From: Pseudoalteromonas rhizosphaerae
GTDB taxonomy: Bacteria; Pseudomonadota; Gammaproteobacteria; Enterobacterales; Alteromonadaceae
Length of the DNA stretch: 64,000 nt
Direction: 5' to 3'
NCBI RefSeq assembly: GCF_902498845.1
Contig: NZ_CABVLM010000006.1
Coordinates: 248,001-312,000, forward strand
A model generated the notes under the pieces. That model was not told where the DNA came from. It saw only the letters and a program-made list of their open reading frames with translations, and did no database searches. Below are positions 44,614 to 54,560 of the stretch, piece by piece. Within the stretch, counting starts at the first letter, position 1, and the number at the start of each line of letters is the position of its first letter. The position numbers were made by a program, and so were the translations under genes.

Positions 44614-46632
44614 TTAAAATGACAATGCCACACTCATTTCATAACTTTGTGGCTCTTTCCTTACGTCATAGTAGCTATCTGGCGCATAGGTAGGGTTATA
44701 ATGCTGTTTATCAAACATATTTTTTACACCAATAGTCCATTGCCACGCACTTTGCTTACTAGGGCGATAACTCAAGTGAGCATCCAAAGTCCAGTAGCTA
44801 CCTTTATTATCTCGTTGTGCAATTTCTGGCACTTTTACACTGGTATGATAGCTTAGGCTTTGGTTACGCCGACTAAGGTAATTAATTCCCGCATAAAATG
44901 AAAATTGCTCATCCTCCATAAACAGCAGCCAATTTAATGTATCTTTTGCCAATGACGCTTGCTCTGAATTAACTCGGGTATAATTAAATGAAGTACTAAT
45001 GTGGTTAAAGTGAGACCAATCTGTATAATATTGATTATTCCACTCAACTTCATATCCAGGAACGTGTAATTGCTCACTGCTATTTTCGTAAGGCTTACCA
45101 TTTACAGACTGAATAAACTCACTCAAATAACTGCTAAACCCGCGCAGAGTAATATTATTATTAGCTGAAAAATGATACACCCACTCACCTTCAAATGTCT
45201 CTATTTGTTCAGGATTTAGATTTGGATTTCCTGATATATTATTGTCACTGCGCACTTCATATTGCTGTAAAAAAGTAGGCGCTCGAAAAGCCGTTCCCCA
45301 TATCAGTTTACCAGACCACTGTTCATTACCTTGATAAGTCACAGCAATCCGCGGAGAAGTTTCTGAGCTGAACTCAGGGTAGTCATCAACCCGCACACCA
45401 ACCGTCAATCCTAAGCGTTGTTCAAAAAATAGTGATTCTTGTTGAAAGTAAATAGCCCGATTATGGCTTGATGGTGTTAAGTCACCATCTCGAATCACCC
45501 TTGATTCATACTCATTAACTTCTACCGCGTTTTGTTTTTTTATCGTCTCATGATATTCACCAACTTGACGTTGTTGAAAGGTCAGCCCAACAATAGCATG
45601 GTGATTTGGATTAAACGCGTAACTCCACTGACTGCGCACACCATTTGATGTGGAATCCAAGTCTGAGTCAGAATAAAAATCAATATTGCCCTGCAGATCG
45701 GTAATCGTGCGCTCAAAGTAGCGCTTCACCTTGTAGGTATACAATTGATTTTCTATCGATAATTTATCAAAGCTAAGTTTATTTTGAATGTGCGCACTGA
45801 GTGTTTGATAGCGTTGAGATTTATATTGATTTGACGAATAATGAGGATACTCTGTCGTGTAATCATCATAATTTATAGCAAATTGCCACTGTTCATTGCG
45901 TAAAGACACTCCCAGACTTTTAGCATCAACATTATTATCATGCGTTGATGCAAAACCGTTGCGGTCATATAGTTGAGGATAGCCTTTGCTATCTAAGAGT
46001 CGCCCTGACAAAACAAATGTTCCGCCCGCAAACTCTTTCCCCGTATTGATAGTAGCTGATTGACGATCGTAACTGGCAACCCCTGCTGAGATGCGAGTTC
46101 GTTCAGGCGCTTTTGCTTTCGTAAAAATAGAAATCAAACCTGAATATGCATCACCACCATATAATGCAGATCCTGGTCCGCGGATAACTTCTATTCGCTC
46201 AATATTATTTATTTGTATCTGTTCATCAGGAGACCAGCCTCCAATTAAACCTTCCCGCTGAGGTACGCCATCAATAGTTAACATTACTTTGCTGTTTCGA
46301 CCTGATGGAATGCCTCGGATCCACACCATGTCTCGGCCATTTCGCCGCGATAGTATTTGTACGCCAGGCAACATTTTCAATATATCTGATAGCGTTCGCG
46401 CGCCCATACTTGCAATTTGAGTGGCGTTAACTGAGCTAATAATATTCGGCGCTTGGCTTATCTTTTTTACGGTTTGTGACGGGCTCACAACTTCAATGTT
46501 AAGTAAGCTCTCAAGCGGGATCTCAAATAGGTTAGTATCTTGCTCATTACTATATGAAAAACTTGGCAAAGCTGCCAAGCACATAGCTAATGAATTAAGC
46601 GGTAAATAACGAGTCAAACGTTTAGGCTTCAT
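44614..46632 (-). CDS. TonB-dependent outer-membrane receptor
   Basis: About 672 residues. Start at ATG 46632 (MKPKRLTRYLPL) with signal peptide ending near SFSYS. The plug has IISSVNATQIASMGARTLSDILKMLPGVQI (about residues 65-95), VWIRGIPSGRNSKVMLTIDGVPQ and IERIEVIRGPGSALYGGDAYSGLISI, as in catecholate, haem and vitamin receptors; the barrel follows and ends SYEMSVALSF with C-terminal Phe. Ligand unknown; no siderophore or haem genes adjacent and no Fur box recognised. Confidence 0.92.
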   Translation of the reverse strand: MKPKRLTRYLPLNSLAMCLAALPSFSYSNEQDTNLFEIPLESLLNIEVVSPSQTVKKISQAPNIISSVNATQIASMGARTLSDILKMLPGVQILSRRNGRDMVWIRGIPSGRNSKVMLTIDGVPQREGLIGGWSPDEQIQINNIERIEVIRGPGSALYGGDAYSGLISIFTKAKAPERTRISAGVASYDRQSATINTGKEFAGGTFVLSGRLLDSKGYPQLYDRNGFASTHDNNVDAKSLGVSLRNEQWQFAINYDDYTTEYPHYSSNQYKSQRYQTLSAHIQNKLSFDKLSIENQLYTYKVKRYFERTITDLQGNIDFYSDSDLDSTSNGVRSQWSYAFNPNHHAIVGLTFQQRQVGEYHETIKKQNAVEVNEYESRVIRDGDLTPSSHNRAIYFQQESLFFEQRLGLTVGVRVDDYPEFSSETSPRIAVTYQGNEQWSGKLIWGTAFRAPTFLQQYEVRSDNNISGNPNLNPEQIETFEGEWVYHFSANNNITLRGFSSYLSEFIQSVNGKPYENSSEQLHVPGYEVEWNNQYYTDWSHFNHISTSFNYTRVNSEQASLAKDTLNWLLFMEDEQFSFYAGINYLSRRNQSLSYHTSVKVPEIAQRDNKGSYWTLDAHLSYRPSKQSAWQWTIGVKNMFDKQHYNPTYAPDSYYDVRKEPQSYEMSVALSF

Positions 46633-46753
46633 ATCATACTTAATAAAACTAATAACCATAAAAAGGCTAGCTTAATTACCACTATATTGCCACAAGACAA
46701 CACCAAGTTTTTACTCTAGCTGATTAATTTTTTTGAAATTAATAGCAAAACAA

Positions 46754-47728
46754 CTATAAGAATAAATGCGCAGGAAGGTACACTTCTTGGCGCAGCAACT
46801 CTCGTCCTTGTTTAAGTGCATTGTTATACGAAGGTTTATTATCAGTATGAATGTAACCAAAGAAAAATTCAAAACCTTGCATATGCTGTTGATAATATAA
46901 ACGCTGCATTGGGGATGCAAAGCCCTGTCCTCTAAATTGCCCAGTAATAAAAATATCACTGATTAGTAAACCGTTAAACCCTAGCTCATCGCTCGACTCA
47001 GCCATTATCATACCCAGTGGCTCGCCTCTATAAAACGCCGCGCAGCACAATCCGGCTGCAATAGCTTCGCTGATATCGTCTTTTTCGCTAATTGGGACTA
47101 TTGTTGCCATTTCAGGATGCTGCATTAAAAACTGAGTATAGTCACGCTCATACCAAGGCCAATCTTTATCAAGTTCAAACGGCTGCAATGCAATATCTGC
47201 ACAGAGTAATTCATCAACAGTCAGTTTAGGATCTTGTGCTGCTAACAATGAATCAACAGCGCGGCTACCGGCCAAACTTAGCAGTCGTTTGGCTGGTATT
47301 GATCCTGGTGCTGGCCATACACAAATATATTTAGGCGTACACCAGCAAAATACCTTACTAATATAGCGGACCAGCTGTGCAAGTAATGGTTCTGATAACG
47401 GATGCTCACTAAACACTTCAAACATAGTCTCGTCATCATCATTACGACAAACACTGACTATAAATAAGCTACCATCATCAGCTTCTACAACTTGCGCGTA
47501 TAGATCATCATCTGGCACGCTGTCACAAATTGCCCGCCTTTGACGAAGCTCGGCAAAATGCTTTGCATTACAATCTTCATTCAGGGCAAGTAAGTCTTCA
47601 CACTCTTTAGCGATTGCTTTTTCAGTATCTAAACCTATAATTTTATTTAAATTATAAGTTTGTAAAACGCCCTGACCTAAGCGACGTAAACATTTTTCAT
47701 CAATTTTATATAATGGATAATGACGCAT
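46754..47728 (-). CDS. GNAT-fold protein with a large unassigned N-terminal half
   Basis: 324 residues. The C-terminal third carries acetyltransferase signals: GLLISDIFITGQFRGQGFASPMQRLYYQQ with the Gln/Arg-x-x-Gly-x-Gly acetyl-CoA loop, then FFFGYIHTDNKPSYNNALKQGREL, in which Asn-Lys-Pro-Ser...Ala resembles GNAT motif B. Residues 1-170 (MRHYPLYKIDEKCLRRLGQ onward) are not recognised. Substrate unknown. Transcribed leftward, divergent from gss. Confidence 0.7.
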   Translation of the reverse strand: MRHYPLYKIDEKCLRRLGQGVLQTYNLNKIIGLDTEKAIAKECEDLLALNEDCNAKHFAELRQRRAICDSVPDDDLYAQVVEADDGSLFIVSVCRNDDDETMFEVFSEHPLSEPLLAQLVRYISKVFCWCTPKYICVWPAPGSIPAKRLLSLAGSRAVDSLLAAQDPKLTVDELLCADIALQPFELDKDWPWYERDYTQFLMQHPEMATIVPISEKDDISEAIAAGLCCAAFYRGEPLGMIMAESSDELGFNGLLISDIFITGQFRGQGFASPMQRLYYQQHMQGFEFFFGYIHTDNKPSYNNALKQGRELLRQEVYLPAHLFL

Positions 47729-47954
47729 AACTTCCCTTTAATGACTGTTTTTAGTTAATATGGGGACAATAAAGACGTAAATCAACTAAATGATAATTAA
47801 GTGATTAATGAGCTCTTTGTAATACGCAATAACGGTTGGTTAGCGCATCTAGCAGTAACATATAAAATGCCTGAAAGATTATATTTATTATCTTGCTATC
47901 GGCCTTATTCACTCCTATAGTCTGCAAATTATCACTCCTTAATTTTGAATTACT

Positions 47955-49850
47955 TTGTCTATTAAATCTCGCGTTCCTGTTAGTCAGTTTGGTGAATTAT
48001 TAGGTTATGCGCCTGGTAATGTTGCTGTTTATTCGTCTGATTACGATACAGCTGACGAAACAATTTATCCTAACCGTAGCGCCTATCGTAGTTACCTCGA
48101 TGGTATTTACATGGGCTATAAATGGCAATGTGTTGAATTTGCGCGACGCTGGATGTATCTCAATCATGGCTATATTTTTGATGATGTTGCAATGGCTTAC
48201 GATATTTTTGAGCTACGCTCAGTGCGTGACATAAACAATCAAACCAGGTTGCCTTTACAAGCATTTCGTAATGGTGCAAAACACCACCCAGTGGTAGGGA
48301 GTTTACTCATTTGGGAAGAAGGCGGTGAATTTGAAGAAACTGGCCATGTTGCGGTGGTGGTTGAAGTACATCAGGATAAAATTCGTCTTGCTGAACAAAA
48401 CGTGGCCCATCAGCTATGGCCGCAAGATCAACAGTGGTGTCGCGAACTCAAAGCGAAAGTCACAAAAGAAGGTGACTACTGGATTGAGTGCTCTTACAGT
48501 GACGCCACTATTTTAGGCTGGATGACACAAACTGAGCACAGCGAATTTAGTGAACCGACGCCTGAAATAAGCACTGATCTGTTTGCCATAAAAGCCCAAT
48601 ATGCCACTGATTATGGGCAAGCCACTAAGTCATGGCTTAACATTGCCAATGACGATGAAGCAGCCTACGTAGAGATGATGCATGGGCATAAATTGACTTC
48701 AGTTAATGCTGATCAACATCATTATTTTACAATTTCAAAAACCGCTCAACAAACTATTGAACATGCTAGCAATGAATTACATGGCTTGTTTATGCATGCA
48801 ACAGACTATGTACTGCAGCATCCTGAGCTATTAAAAAAGTTTAATTTACCCGATGCGGTGCTCAATAAGATCCGCCAATCCTGGGATAATCGCTTAAATC
48901 AACTGATCACCAGTCGATTTGATTTTGCATTAACTCCCGCAGGCTTGAAAGTCTATGAATACAACTGCGATTCAGCATCGTGCTATATGGAAAGTGGCAA
49001 AGTACAAGGTAAATGGGCCAAACACTTTGGTGTTAAAACGGGCATTGATGCCGGCCATGATTTATTTAAAGATTTAGTAAGGGCATGGCGAAAAAGTGAA
49101 GTAAACGGCCTTGTCCATATATTGCAAGATGATGAGCCAGAAGAACATTACCATGCATTGTTTATGAAAGAAGCCATTGAAGCCGCTGGTTTTGAGTGCA
49201 AAGTAATCATTGGTTTGACTGATTTACACTGGGACGCAGCGGGCAATATTGTTGATGCTGATGGCGAAAAACTCAGTTACGTTTGGAAAACATGGTCATG
49301 GGAAACCGCTCTTGATCAAATAAGACTAGAGTGTGAGGCAGATCAATCCCAAAGCGATGATTTTGAGCCGCACTGGCAATCTGGTAAAACCCCACGCTTG
49401 GTCGATGTATTACTTCGTAAAAATGTGATGGTTTTTGAGCCGCTATGGACATTAATACCCAGTAATAAAGCAATTTTGCCAGTACTGTGGAGTTTATTTC
49501 CAAATCATCCGTTTTTACTCAATACTGCATTTGATTTAAATGATGAACTATTGCAAACAGGCTATGTCGTTAAACCGATTGTTGGTCGATGCGGTGCAAA
49601 TATTCAACTCGTTGATGAACAACAACACGTAATAGAAAAAACAACGGGTCATTTTGCCTCTCAAGAGCAAATATACCAGCAGTTATTTGCCCTTCCTAAA
49701 GTAGCTGATTACTTTGTGCAAATATGTAGTTTTACCGCAGCAGGTAAATACGCTGGTGCTGGCGTACGCGTTGATAAAAGCATGATTATAAACGGCCACA
49801 GCGATTGTATGGCACTGCGTATCAGCGATGATAGTTACTATAGTTCTTAA
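47955..49850 (+). CDS. gss: bifunctional glutathionylspermidine amidase/synthetase
   Basis: 631 residues (E. coli Gss 619). The N-terminal CHAP amidase cleaves glutathionylspermidine: YMGYKWQCVEFARRWMYLN has the nucleophile Cys, ETGHVAVVVEV the His. The C-terminal ATP-grasp-like synthetase joins glutathione and spermidine: LKVYEYNCDSASCYMESG, WSLFPNHPFLLNTAFD-type and KPIVGRCGANI segments match E. coli closely. Start is a TTG at 47955: TGA lies three codons upstream in frame and no ATG precedes the conserved region, so TTG, or an even rarer codon, must be used. No clear ribosome site. A 13-bp hairpin follows the stop. Confidence 0.94.
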   Translation: MSIKSRVPVSQFGELLGYAPGNVAVYSSDYDTADETIYPNRSAYRSYLDGIYMGYKWQCVEFARRWMYLNHGYIFDDVAMAYDIFELRSVRDINNQTRLPLQAFRNGAKHHPVVGSLLIWEEGGEFEETGHVAVVVEVHQDKIRLAEQNVAHQLWPQDQQWCRELKAKVTKEGDYWIECSYSDATILGWMTQTEHSEFSEPTPEISTDLFAIKAQYATDYGQATKSWLNIANDDEAAYVEMMHGHKLTSVNADQHHYFTISKTAQQTIEHASNELHGLFMHATDYVLQHPELLKKFNLPDAVLNKIRQSWDNRLNQLITSRFDFALTPAGLKVYEYNCDSASCYMESGKVQGKWAKHFGVKTGIDAGHDLFKDLVRAWRKSEVNGLVHILQDDEPEEHYHALFMKEAIEAAGFECKVIIGLTDLHWDAAGNIVDADGEKLSYVWKTWSWETALDQIRLECEADQSQSDDFEPHWQSGKTPRLVDVLLRKNVMVFEPLWTLIPSNKAILPVLWSLFPNHPFLLNTAFDLNDELLQTGYVVKPIVGRCGANIQLVDEQQHVIEKTTGHFASQEQIYQQLFALPKVADYFVQICSFTAAGKYAGAGVRVDKSMIINGHSDCMALRISDDSYYSS

Positions 49851-49853
49851 CTA

Positions 49854-49889
49854 AAGAAGAGCCATTCTAACAATAAAATGGCTCTTCTT
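49854..49889 (+). terminator. hairpin after gss, probable terminator
   Basis: Perfect 13-bp stem AAGAAGAGCCATT / AATGGCTCTTCTT with a 10-nt loop starting 4 bp past the gss stop. The T-run is inside the stem end rather than after it. Confidence 0.7.
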
Positions 49890-50180
49890 CACATAAAAAG
49901 CTGACTATTGCCTGTGACTTCTATGTGGCTACAAGTTTATCAAAAACTTACCTTAATATGTCCTAATGTTAAATCGAAGCAACATAAATAACGCCAGCAT
50001 ACTTATTAAAATGAAAATCCCTTTATGTGCAAATTCCCTACACCTAAATTTTTTCATAACACATGCTTTTAAAGAACCCTTTACGCAAACAATACACAGT
50101 GCTAATATCGGTACACTATTGATTTTAAATTTAATACTCATTTAAAATCAATATATTAAATTACAAATAAGGATGATGAT
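49890..50180. other. gap between gss and the small secreted protein gene
   Basis: AT-rich, and holds AAGGA at 50169-50173, about 7 nt before the next gene. A leftward 62-codon frame (49953-50141) is basic and hydrophobic at the end; it has no ribosome site that I trust and I do not call it. Confidence 0.35.
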
Positions 50181-50393
50181 ATGAAATTAATTAACACCAC
50201 TTTATTGCTTGCAACTTTTATATTTACAGCAATAGCATCTAATGCATCTGCCGCTACTGATCCATGGTATGTATATGCAAGTAAAGTAAATGGTTATAGG
50301 ATGTGTGCTCAAGCCAGCCCTGGATCTGGATGGTATAAAGCAAGCCCAAATGGTTATTCAACTAAAGGCGCATGTAACTACTATGAAAGATAA
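50181..50393 (+). CDS. small secreted protein (70 aa, about 45 mature)
   Basis: Not recognised. Clear Sec signal peptide MKLINTTLLLATFIFTAIASNASA; the mature part is about 46 residues with two Cys (RMCAQ and GACNY), six Tyr and two Trp, and near-repeats NGYRMCAQASP / NGYSTKGAC and GWYKASP / PWYVYAS. The two Cys could form one disulfide. AAGGA ribosome site before ATG 50181. A standalone gene between gss and lrp. Small size, signal and aromatic content suggest a secreted peptide or inhibitor, but no function can be assigned. Confidence 0.7.
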   Translation: MKLINTTLLLATFIFTAIASNASAATDPWYVYASKVNGYRMCAQASPGSGWYKASPNGYSTKGACNYYER

Positions 50394-50479
50394 TATTTAA
50401 TTAATTCGCCTTAATTTTGAGCTTTGCGAGCAAGGCTCTATTAACCTCAACTATTAATAAGATAGATTATCCAACTACT

Positions 50480-50929
50480 TTACGCCCGCTCATCTTTTGG
50501 TGAGTCCATCACTACATGCGAAGTGATCGTTCGTACCTGTGGGATTGATCCTAAAACATCAGCATGGAATGCTTTATAAGACTTAATATCAGCGGTTTCT
50601 ACTCTAAGTAAATATTCAAATGCTCCTGTGACATTATGGCACTCTTTAACTTCATCAATAAACTCAAGTGCTTGTTCAAAAGCTCGTTGTGATTTCGTAG
50701 AGTGCTCATTTAAACCCACCCCCACATACGCGACAAAACCAAGTCCAAACGCTTGATTATTAATAACTGCTCGGTAGCCTTTGATCACACCTGCTTTTTC
50801 TAACTCTTGTACACGGCGCAAGCATGCTGATGGGGATAAACCAACCAAATCAGCAAGTTCAGCGTTGGCAATTCGACCACTGCGCTTTAACTCTTGCAAT
50901 ATCCTGTCGTTAATTCGATCTTTTTTCAT
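50480..50929 (-). CDS. Lrp/AsnC family transcriptional regulator
   Basis: 149 residues: N-terminal helix-turn-helix (LQELKRSGRIANAELADLVGLSPSACLRRVQELEKAGVIKGY, residues about 10-52) and C-terminal RAM effector domain (EVKECHNVTGAFEYLLRVE). Divergent from a LysE-type exporter 100 bp away, the usual arrangement of a regulator and its amino-acid efflux target. Confidence 0.92.
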   Translation of the reverse strand: MKKDRINDRILQELKRSGRIANAELADLVGLSPSACLRRVQELEKAGVIKGYRAVINNQAFGLGFVAYVGVGLNEHSTKSQRAFEQALEFIDEVKECHNVTGAFEYLLRVETADIKSYKAFHADVLGSIPQVRTITSHVVMDSPKDERA

Positions 50930-51029
50930 ATTAAGTTGCTAAAGTAAATTTTTAATAGATTAATAAGCGCAAAAATTGCGAGCCATACAAAATATAATTG
51001 CACAATAATTATCAACTGAGCAACTATAA

Positions 51030-51623
51030 ATGAATATTGAATTGGTATCAGCATTAGCATTATTTGCACTTGTATCTTCCATCACCCCAGGTCCTAACAA
51101 CCTGATGTTAATGAACTCAGGCGCTAACTTTGGTTTTAAACGTTCATTGCCACATTTACTCGGCGTAACAATTGGCTTTGTGATCATGCTCGTATTGGTT
51201 GGTTTAGGTGTCATGCAATTATTTGACTTTGTGCCATGGAGTTACCAGCTATTAAAAGTGCTTTGCATTGCTTATTTGCTTTATCTTGCTTATAAAATTG
51301 CCAGTAATAAAACTCCTATCGGTGCTAAAAATAGCGATACTAGACCTTTTTCTTTTGTACAAGCATCTTTATTTCAATGGGTTAACCCGAAAGCCTGGAC
51401 TATGGCATTAAGTGCAGTGAGTGTTTATGCCCCATCCAAAGGAATTGGTGCAGTGGTACTTGTAGGTCTTATTTTCGGTATAGTTAATTTACCCTGTGTC
51501 TGCTCATGGACGTTAGTCGGACAAAAGCTACAAGTATGGCTAAAAGATCGCAAGCGCCTACGAGCATTCAATATTTTTATGGCTGTATTGTTAGTCGCCT
51601 CGGTACTTTTTAGTATGCTGTGA
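51030..51623 (+). CDS. LysE family amino-acid exporter
   Basis: 197 residues with six membrane helices; N-terminal LFALVSSITPGPNNLMLMNSG is the family signature (Thr-Pro-Gly-Pro-Asn), and QWVNPKAWTMAL is also typical of RhtB/LysE. It exports an amino acid to the periplasm, presumably under the divergent Lrp-type regulator. Its start region has a decayed duplicate at about 58380-58475. Strong terminator at 51645-51680. Confidence 0.9.
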   Translation: MNIELVSALALFALVSSITPGPNNLMLMNSGANFGFKRSLPHLLGVTIGFVIMLVLVGLGVMQLFDFVPWSYQLLKVLCIAYLLYLAYKIASNKTPIGAKNSDTRPFSFVQASLFQWVNPKAWTMALSAVSVYAPSKGIGAVVLVGLIFGIVNLPCVCSWTLVGQKLQVWLKDRKRLRAFNIFMAVLLVASVLFSML

Positions 51624-51644
51624 GTAATAAAACAAATAAACGCC

Positions 51645-51680
51645 TTAACAATGGCAACTTGGTTAAGTTGCCATTGTTAA
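51645..51680 (+). terminator. terminator after the LysE-type gene
   Basis: Perfect 16-bp stem TTAACAATGGCAACTT with its complement around a GGTT loop, 21 bp past the stop. Confidence 0.75.
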
Positions 51681-51844
51681 CCTCAATTTCAGATAACAAA
51701 TCAATTTCCAGCAGCTAACTTATAAACCCCCTCGCGAACTAAAACTTTGATCTACTGCAACATAACTATGCTTGCCTCGTGCAATTATAGAAAGACTTGC
51801 AAACAGTACTGACACTTATCTATATTCATGAAGAGGGATGGCTA

Positions 51845-53833
51845 ATGACGAATAAAGCAATAGCGAAGTTTAATATTTCTGCAACCGCAGCAAGTAATTT
51901 CCAACATGAAGCTGACGCAACGGCTGATTTTTGGGGCAATAAACCACTTAATACCTTGCCCCCTCATGATTTTATTGCTCCTTATGCACGTCATAAAACG
52001 CTGCCTACACCCGGTATAGAAAAACGTAATGCTTGGATCATTGGTGGAGGTATTGGTGGCCTAGCAGCGGCATTTTATCTTATCCGTGATGGCCATATGA
52101 GCGCTGAAAATATTACCATTTTGGAAGAAATGGATATTGAAGGCGGTTCAATGGATGGCGCGGGTAACCCTGATGACGGCTATATTATTCGTGGTGGCCG
52201 TGAAATGAACTGGAATTACGACACCTTGTGGGATCTGTTTCAAGACGTTCCCGCTGTTGAACTGCCCGAAGGCTATTCTGTGCTTGATGAGTACCGTTTA
52301 ATTAATGATAACGACGCTAATTACTCACAAGCCCGTTTAATAAATAAATGCGGTGAGATACTCGATGCAAGTGACTTTGGCCTGAATAAAGCCCAGCAAT
52401 GGGAGCTGATCCGTTTAATGCTCAAGCGCAAAGAAGAGCTTGACGATCTCAGCATTGAAGACTATTTCAGCAAAGGTTTTTTACAAAGCAATTTTTGGTT
52501 TTTATTTCGTACTATGTTTGCCTTTAAAAATTGTCATAGCTTGTTAGAAACTAAACTGTATTTGCATCGCTTTCTTGATTCTATTGATGGCTTTGCCGAC
52601 ATGTCTGTTTTACTTTTTCCGAAATATAATCAATACGATACCTTTATTAAACCGCTTGCTAATTTATTACGAGACAAAGGCGTGAATTTTCAATTTGCAA
52701 GCCGTGTAAACGATCTGGATATAACATTTACCGGTAATAAAAAAACCGTAACGGGGATCCATGCCACTATAAAAGGTCAAGCACAGCATATTAACGTTGC
52801 TCCAGACGATTTAGTTTATGCACTAACGGGTTCAATGACAGAGCATACCGCTTATGGCGACATGCAAAATGTGCCCGAGCTGAACTGTGAAAAACACGAT
52901 CCCGGCGAAAATAGCGGGTGGAATTTATGGAAAAACCTCGCGAAGAAATCAGCTGTTTTTGGTAAACCCGAAAAATTTTATGGCGATATTGATAAGTCTA
53001 TGTGGGAGTCAGCCACACTGACTTGCAAGCCATCCCCACTTATAGATAAGCTAAAGACATTATCAGTAAACGATCCTTACTCTGGTCGCACGGTAACTGG
53101 CGGCATTATTACTTTTACAGACTCTAACTGGCTATTGAGTGTAACGTGTAACCGCCAACCTCATTTTCCAGATCAACCCGATGATACGTTAGTACTTTGG
53201 GTCTATGGTTTATTAATGGACAAACAAGGTAATCGTATCGTTAAAACAATGCCACAATGTAGCGGTGAAGAAATAATTACGGAGCTTTGCTACCATTTGG
53301 GCATTGAACAGCAGCTTGATGAAATCATTGCCAATACCAAGATACGTACAGCGCTAATGCCTTATATCACAGCTCAATTTATGACTCGTGCAGCTGGTGA
53401 CAGACCCACCTCAGTTCCTGAAGGTTGTACAAACTTAGGTTTGATTGGTCAATTTGTTGAAACCCACAACGATATTATATTCACGATGGAAGCCTCTATT
53501 CGTACAGCACGTATTGGGGTATATAAGTTACTTAATATCCCTAAACAAGTGCCCGACATTAGCCCAACCCAATATGATATTCGTAACCTAATTAAAGGAG
53601 CTAGAGCGCTCAACAGCGGCAAGCCCTTTATTGGCGAGCGGTTATTACACCGCCTGCTTGATAAAACCTACTTTGCTCATATTTTACCGCCATTACCAGA
53701 GCCAAGTAGTAAAGAACAAACCCATTTTGAAGCAGAAATGCATGAGCTACTGGGCAAAGGCAGCTCAGCGATGCATAAATTTTCAAGCTGGGTTGGTACA
53801 CTCAGGGATAATTTTTCGCATAAAGATAAATAA
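51845..53833 (+). CDS. ohyA: oleate hydratase
   Basis: FAD-binding enzyme of about 662 residues that adds water to the cis-9 double bond of oleic acid, giving 10-hydroxystearate; formerly called myosin-cross-reactive antigen. FAD/NAD loop [18 protein letters not shown], then [15 protein letters not shown] and [20 protein letters not shown] with the catalytic region, [16 protein letters not shown] and [16 protein letters not shown] near the end. The ATG at 51845 is chosen because GAGGG sits 7-8 nt upstream and the conserved part begins soon after. Detoxification of unsaturated fatty acids is the usual role. Monocistronic. Confidence 0.93.
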   Translation: MTNKAIAKFNISATAASNFQHEADATADFWGNKPLNTLPPHDFIAPYARHKTLPTPGIEKRNAWIIGGGIGGLAAAFYLIRDGHMSAENITILEEMDIEGGSMDGAGNPDDGYIIRGGREMNWNYDTLWDLFQDVPAVELPEGYSVLDEYRLINDNDANYSQARLINKCGEILDASDFGLNKAQQWELIRLMLKRKEELDDLSIEDYFSKGFLQSNFWFLFRTMFAFKNCHSLLETKLYLHRFLDSIDGFADMSVLLFPKYNQYDTFIKPLANLLRDKGVNFQFASRVNDLDITFTGNKKTVTGIHATIKGQAQHINVAPDDLVYALTGSMTEHTAYGDMQNVPELNCEKHDPGENSGWNLWKNLAKKSAVFGKPEKFYGDIDKSMWESATLTCKPSPLIDKLKTLSVNDPYSGRTVTGGIITFTDSNWLLSVTCNRQPHFPDQPDDTLVLWVYGLLMDKQGNRIVKTMPQCSGEEIITELCYHLGIEQQLDEIIANTKIRTALMPYITAQFMTRAAGDRPTSVPEGCTNLGLIGQFVETHNDIIFTMEASIRTARIGVYKLLNIPKQVPDISPTQYDIRNLIKGARALNSGKPFIGERLLHRLLDKTYFAHILPPLPEPSSKEQTHFEAEMHELLGKGSSAMHKFSSWVGTLRDNFSHKDK

Positions 53834-53835
53834 TC

Positions 53836-54002
53836 TGAGCTTCGGATAATAAATCTATCCTCAATGGCTATGGATGGCCAAGCTAAAAACTATTTCTATA
53901 CAAAATACAAAGCCTTGATCTTGATAAAGTGCAATAAGAAAAAACCAGGCTAGAATAAATAATAATATGAGCTCTGGATAATAAATCTGTCTCCAGTAGC
54001 TA
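53836..54002. repeat. 35-bp imperfect direct repeat, two copies
   Basis: Copies at 53836-53870 and 53968-54002, 132 bp apart, agree at 28 of 35 positions and share the core GGATAATAAATCT. They lie in the gap between ohyA and the CBS-protein gene. Origin unknown; likely a small diverged duplication. Confidence 0.5.
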
Positions 54003-54056
54003 TTTTAGTAAACCTTTTTAACCAAAGTTCTGGTTAGTAATTTCACGGGAGCCAAA

Positions 54057-54476
54057 ATGAGCCAAACAGTTGCAGATTTAATGACATCAGATCCATATGC
54101 CGTAAGTGCAGAAAACACCCTACACGACGCACATAATCTAATGAAGGAAAAAAATATCCGCCATATTCCGGTAATTGATCACAATGGCGAACTAGTGGGT
54201 ATGTTGACACAAAAAATCATGATTGCCCAAGTGATGAATATTATGGCTAATTACAGCCCTAGCGCACTTGAACGAAAGGAAAAACAAACGAAAATACACA
54301 CTATTATGGCAACCGATTTTGCCACTGTACTAGCAACCCAACCACTGCAAGATGTTGCTCGGTTTTTTGTTGATAACCGCCATGGTTGCATGCCGGTGAT
54401 CACTGAAAAAAATAAACTCGTGGGTATACTTACCTCGTCAGACTTTGTACGCCTAGCGGCCGCTTTATTATCTTAA
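54057..54476 (+). CDS. CBS-pair domain protein
   Basis: 139 residues consisting of two CBS domains: VADLMTSDPYAVSAENTLHDA ... NIRHIPVIDHNGELVGMLT, and IMATDFATVLATQPLQDVARFF ... HGCMPVITEKNKLVGILTSSDFVRL. Such stand-alone pairs bind adenine nucleotides and modulate a partner, here unknown. GGGAG ribosome site 6-7 nt before the ATG. Convergent with corA. Confidence 0.9.
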   Translation: MSQTVADLMTSDPYAVSAENTLHDAHNLMKEKNIRHIPVIDHNGELVGMLTQKIMIAQVMNIMANYSPSALERKEKQTKIHTIMATDFATVLATQPLQDVARFFVDNRHGCMPVITEKNKLVGILTSSDFVRLAAALLS

Positions 54477-54560
54477 TGCAAGGTGATAATAAGACCGCTA
54501 TCCGTATAAAATGAATATAAACTCGTGTAATCGTGTATGCCAAGTAGTCCTTGGCACACA

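Noticed and set aside
44436..44693. Rightward 85-codon frame with AGGAGAG ahead of a TTG
   Set aside because: It runs into the TonB-receptor gene on the other strand, its composition is unlike a protein, and no signal or domain is visible.
49953..50141. Leftward 62-codon frame next to the small secreted protein, considered as a toxin-antitoxin partner
   Set aside because: No ribosome site that I trust, no recognisable features, and divergent from rather than joined to the secreted-protein gene.
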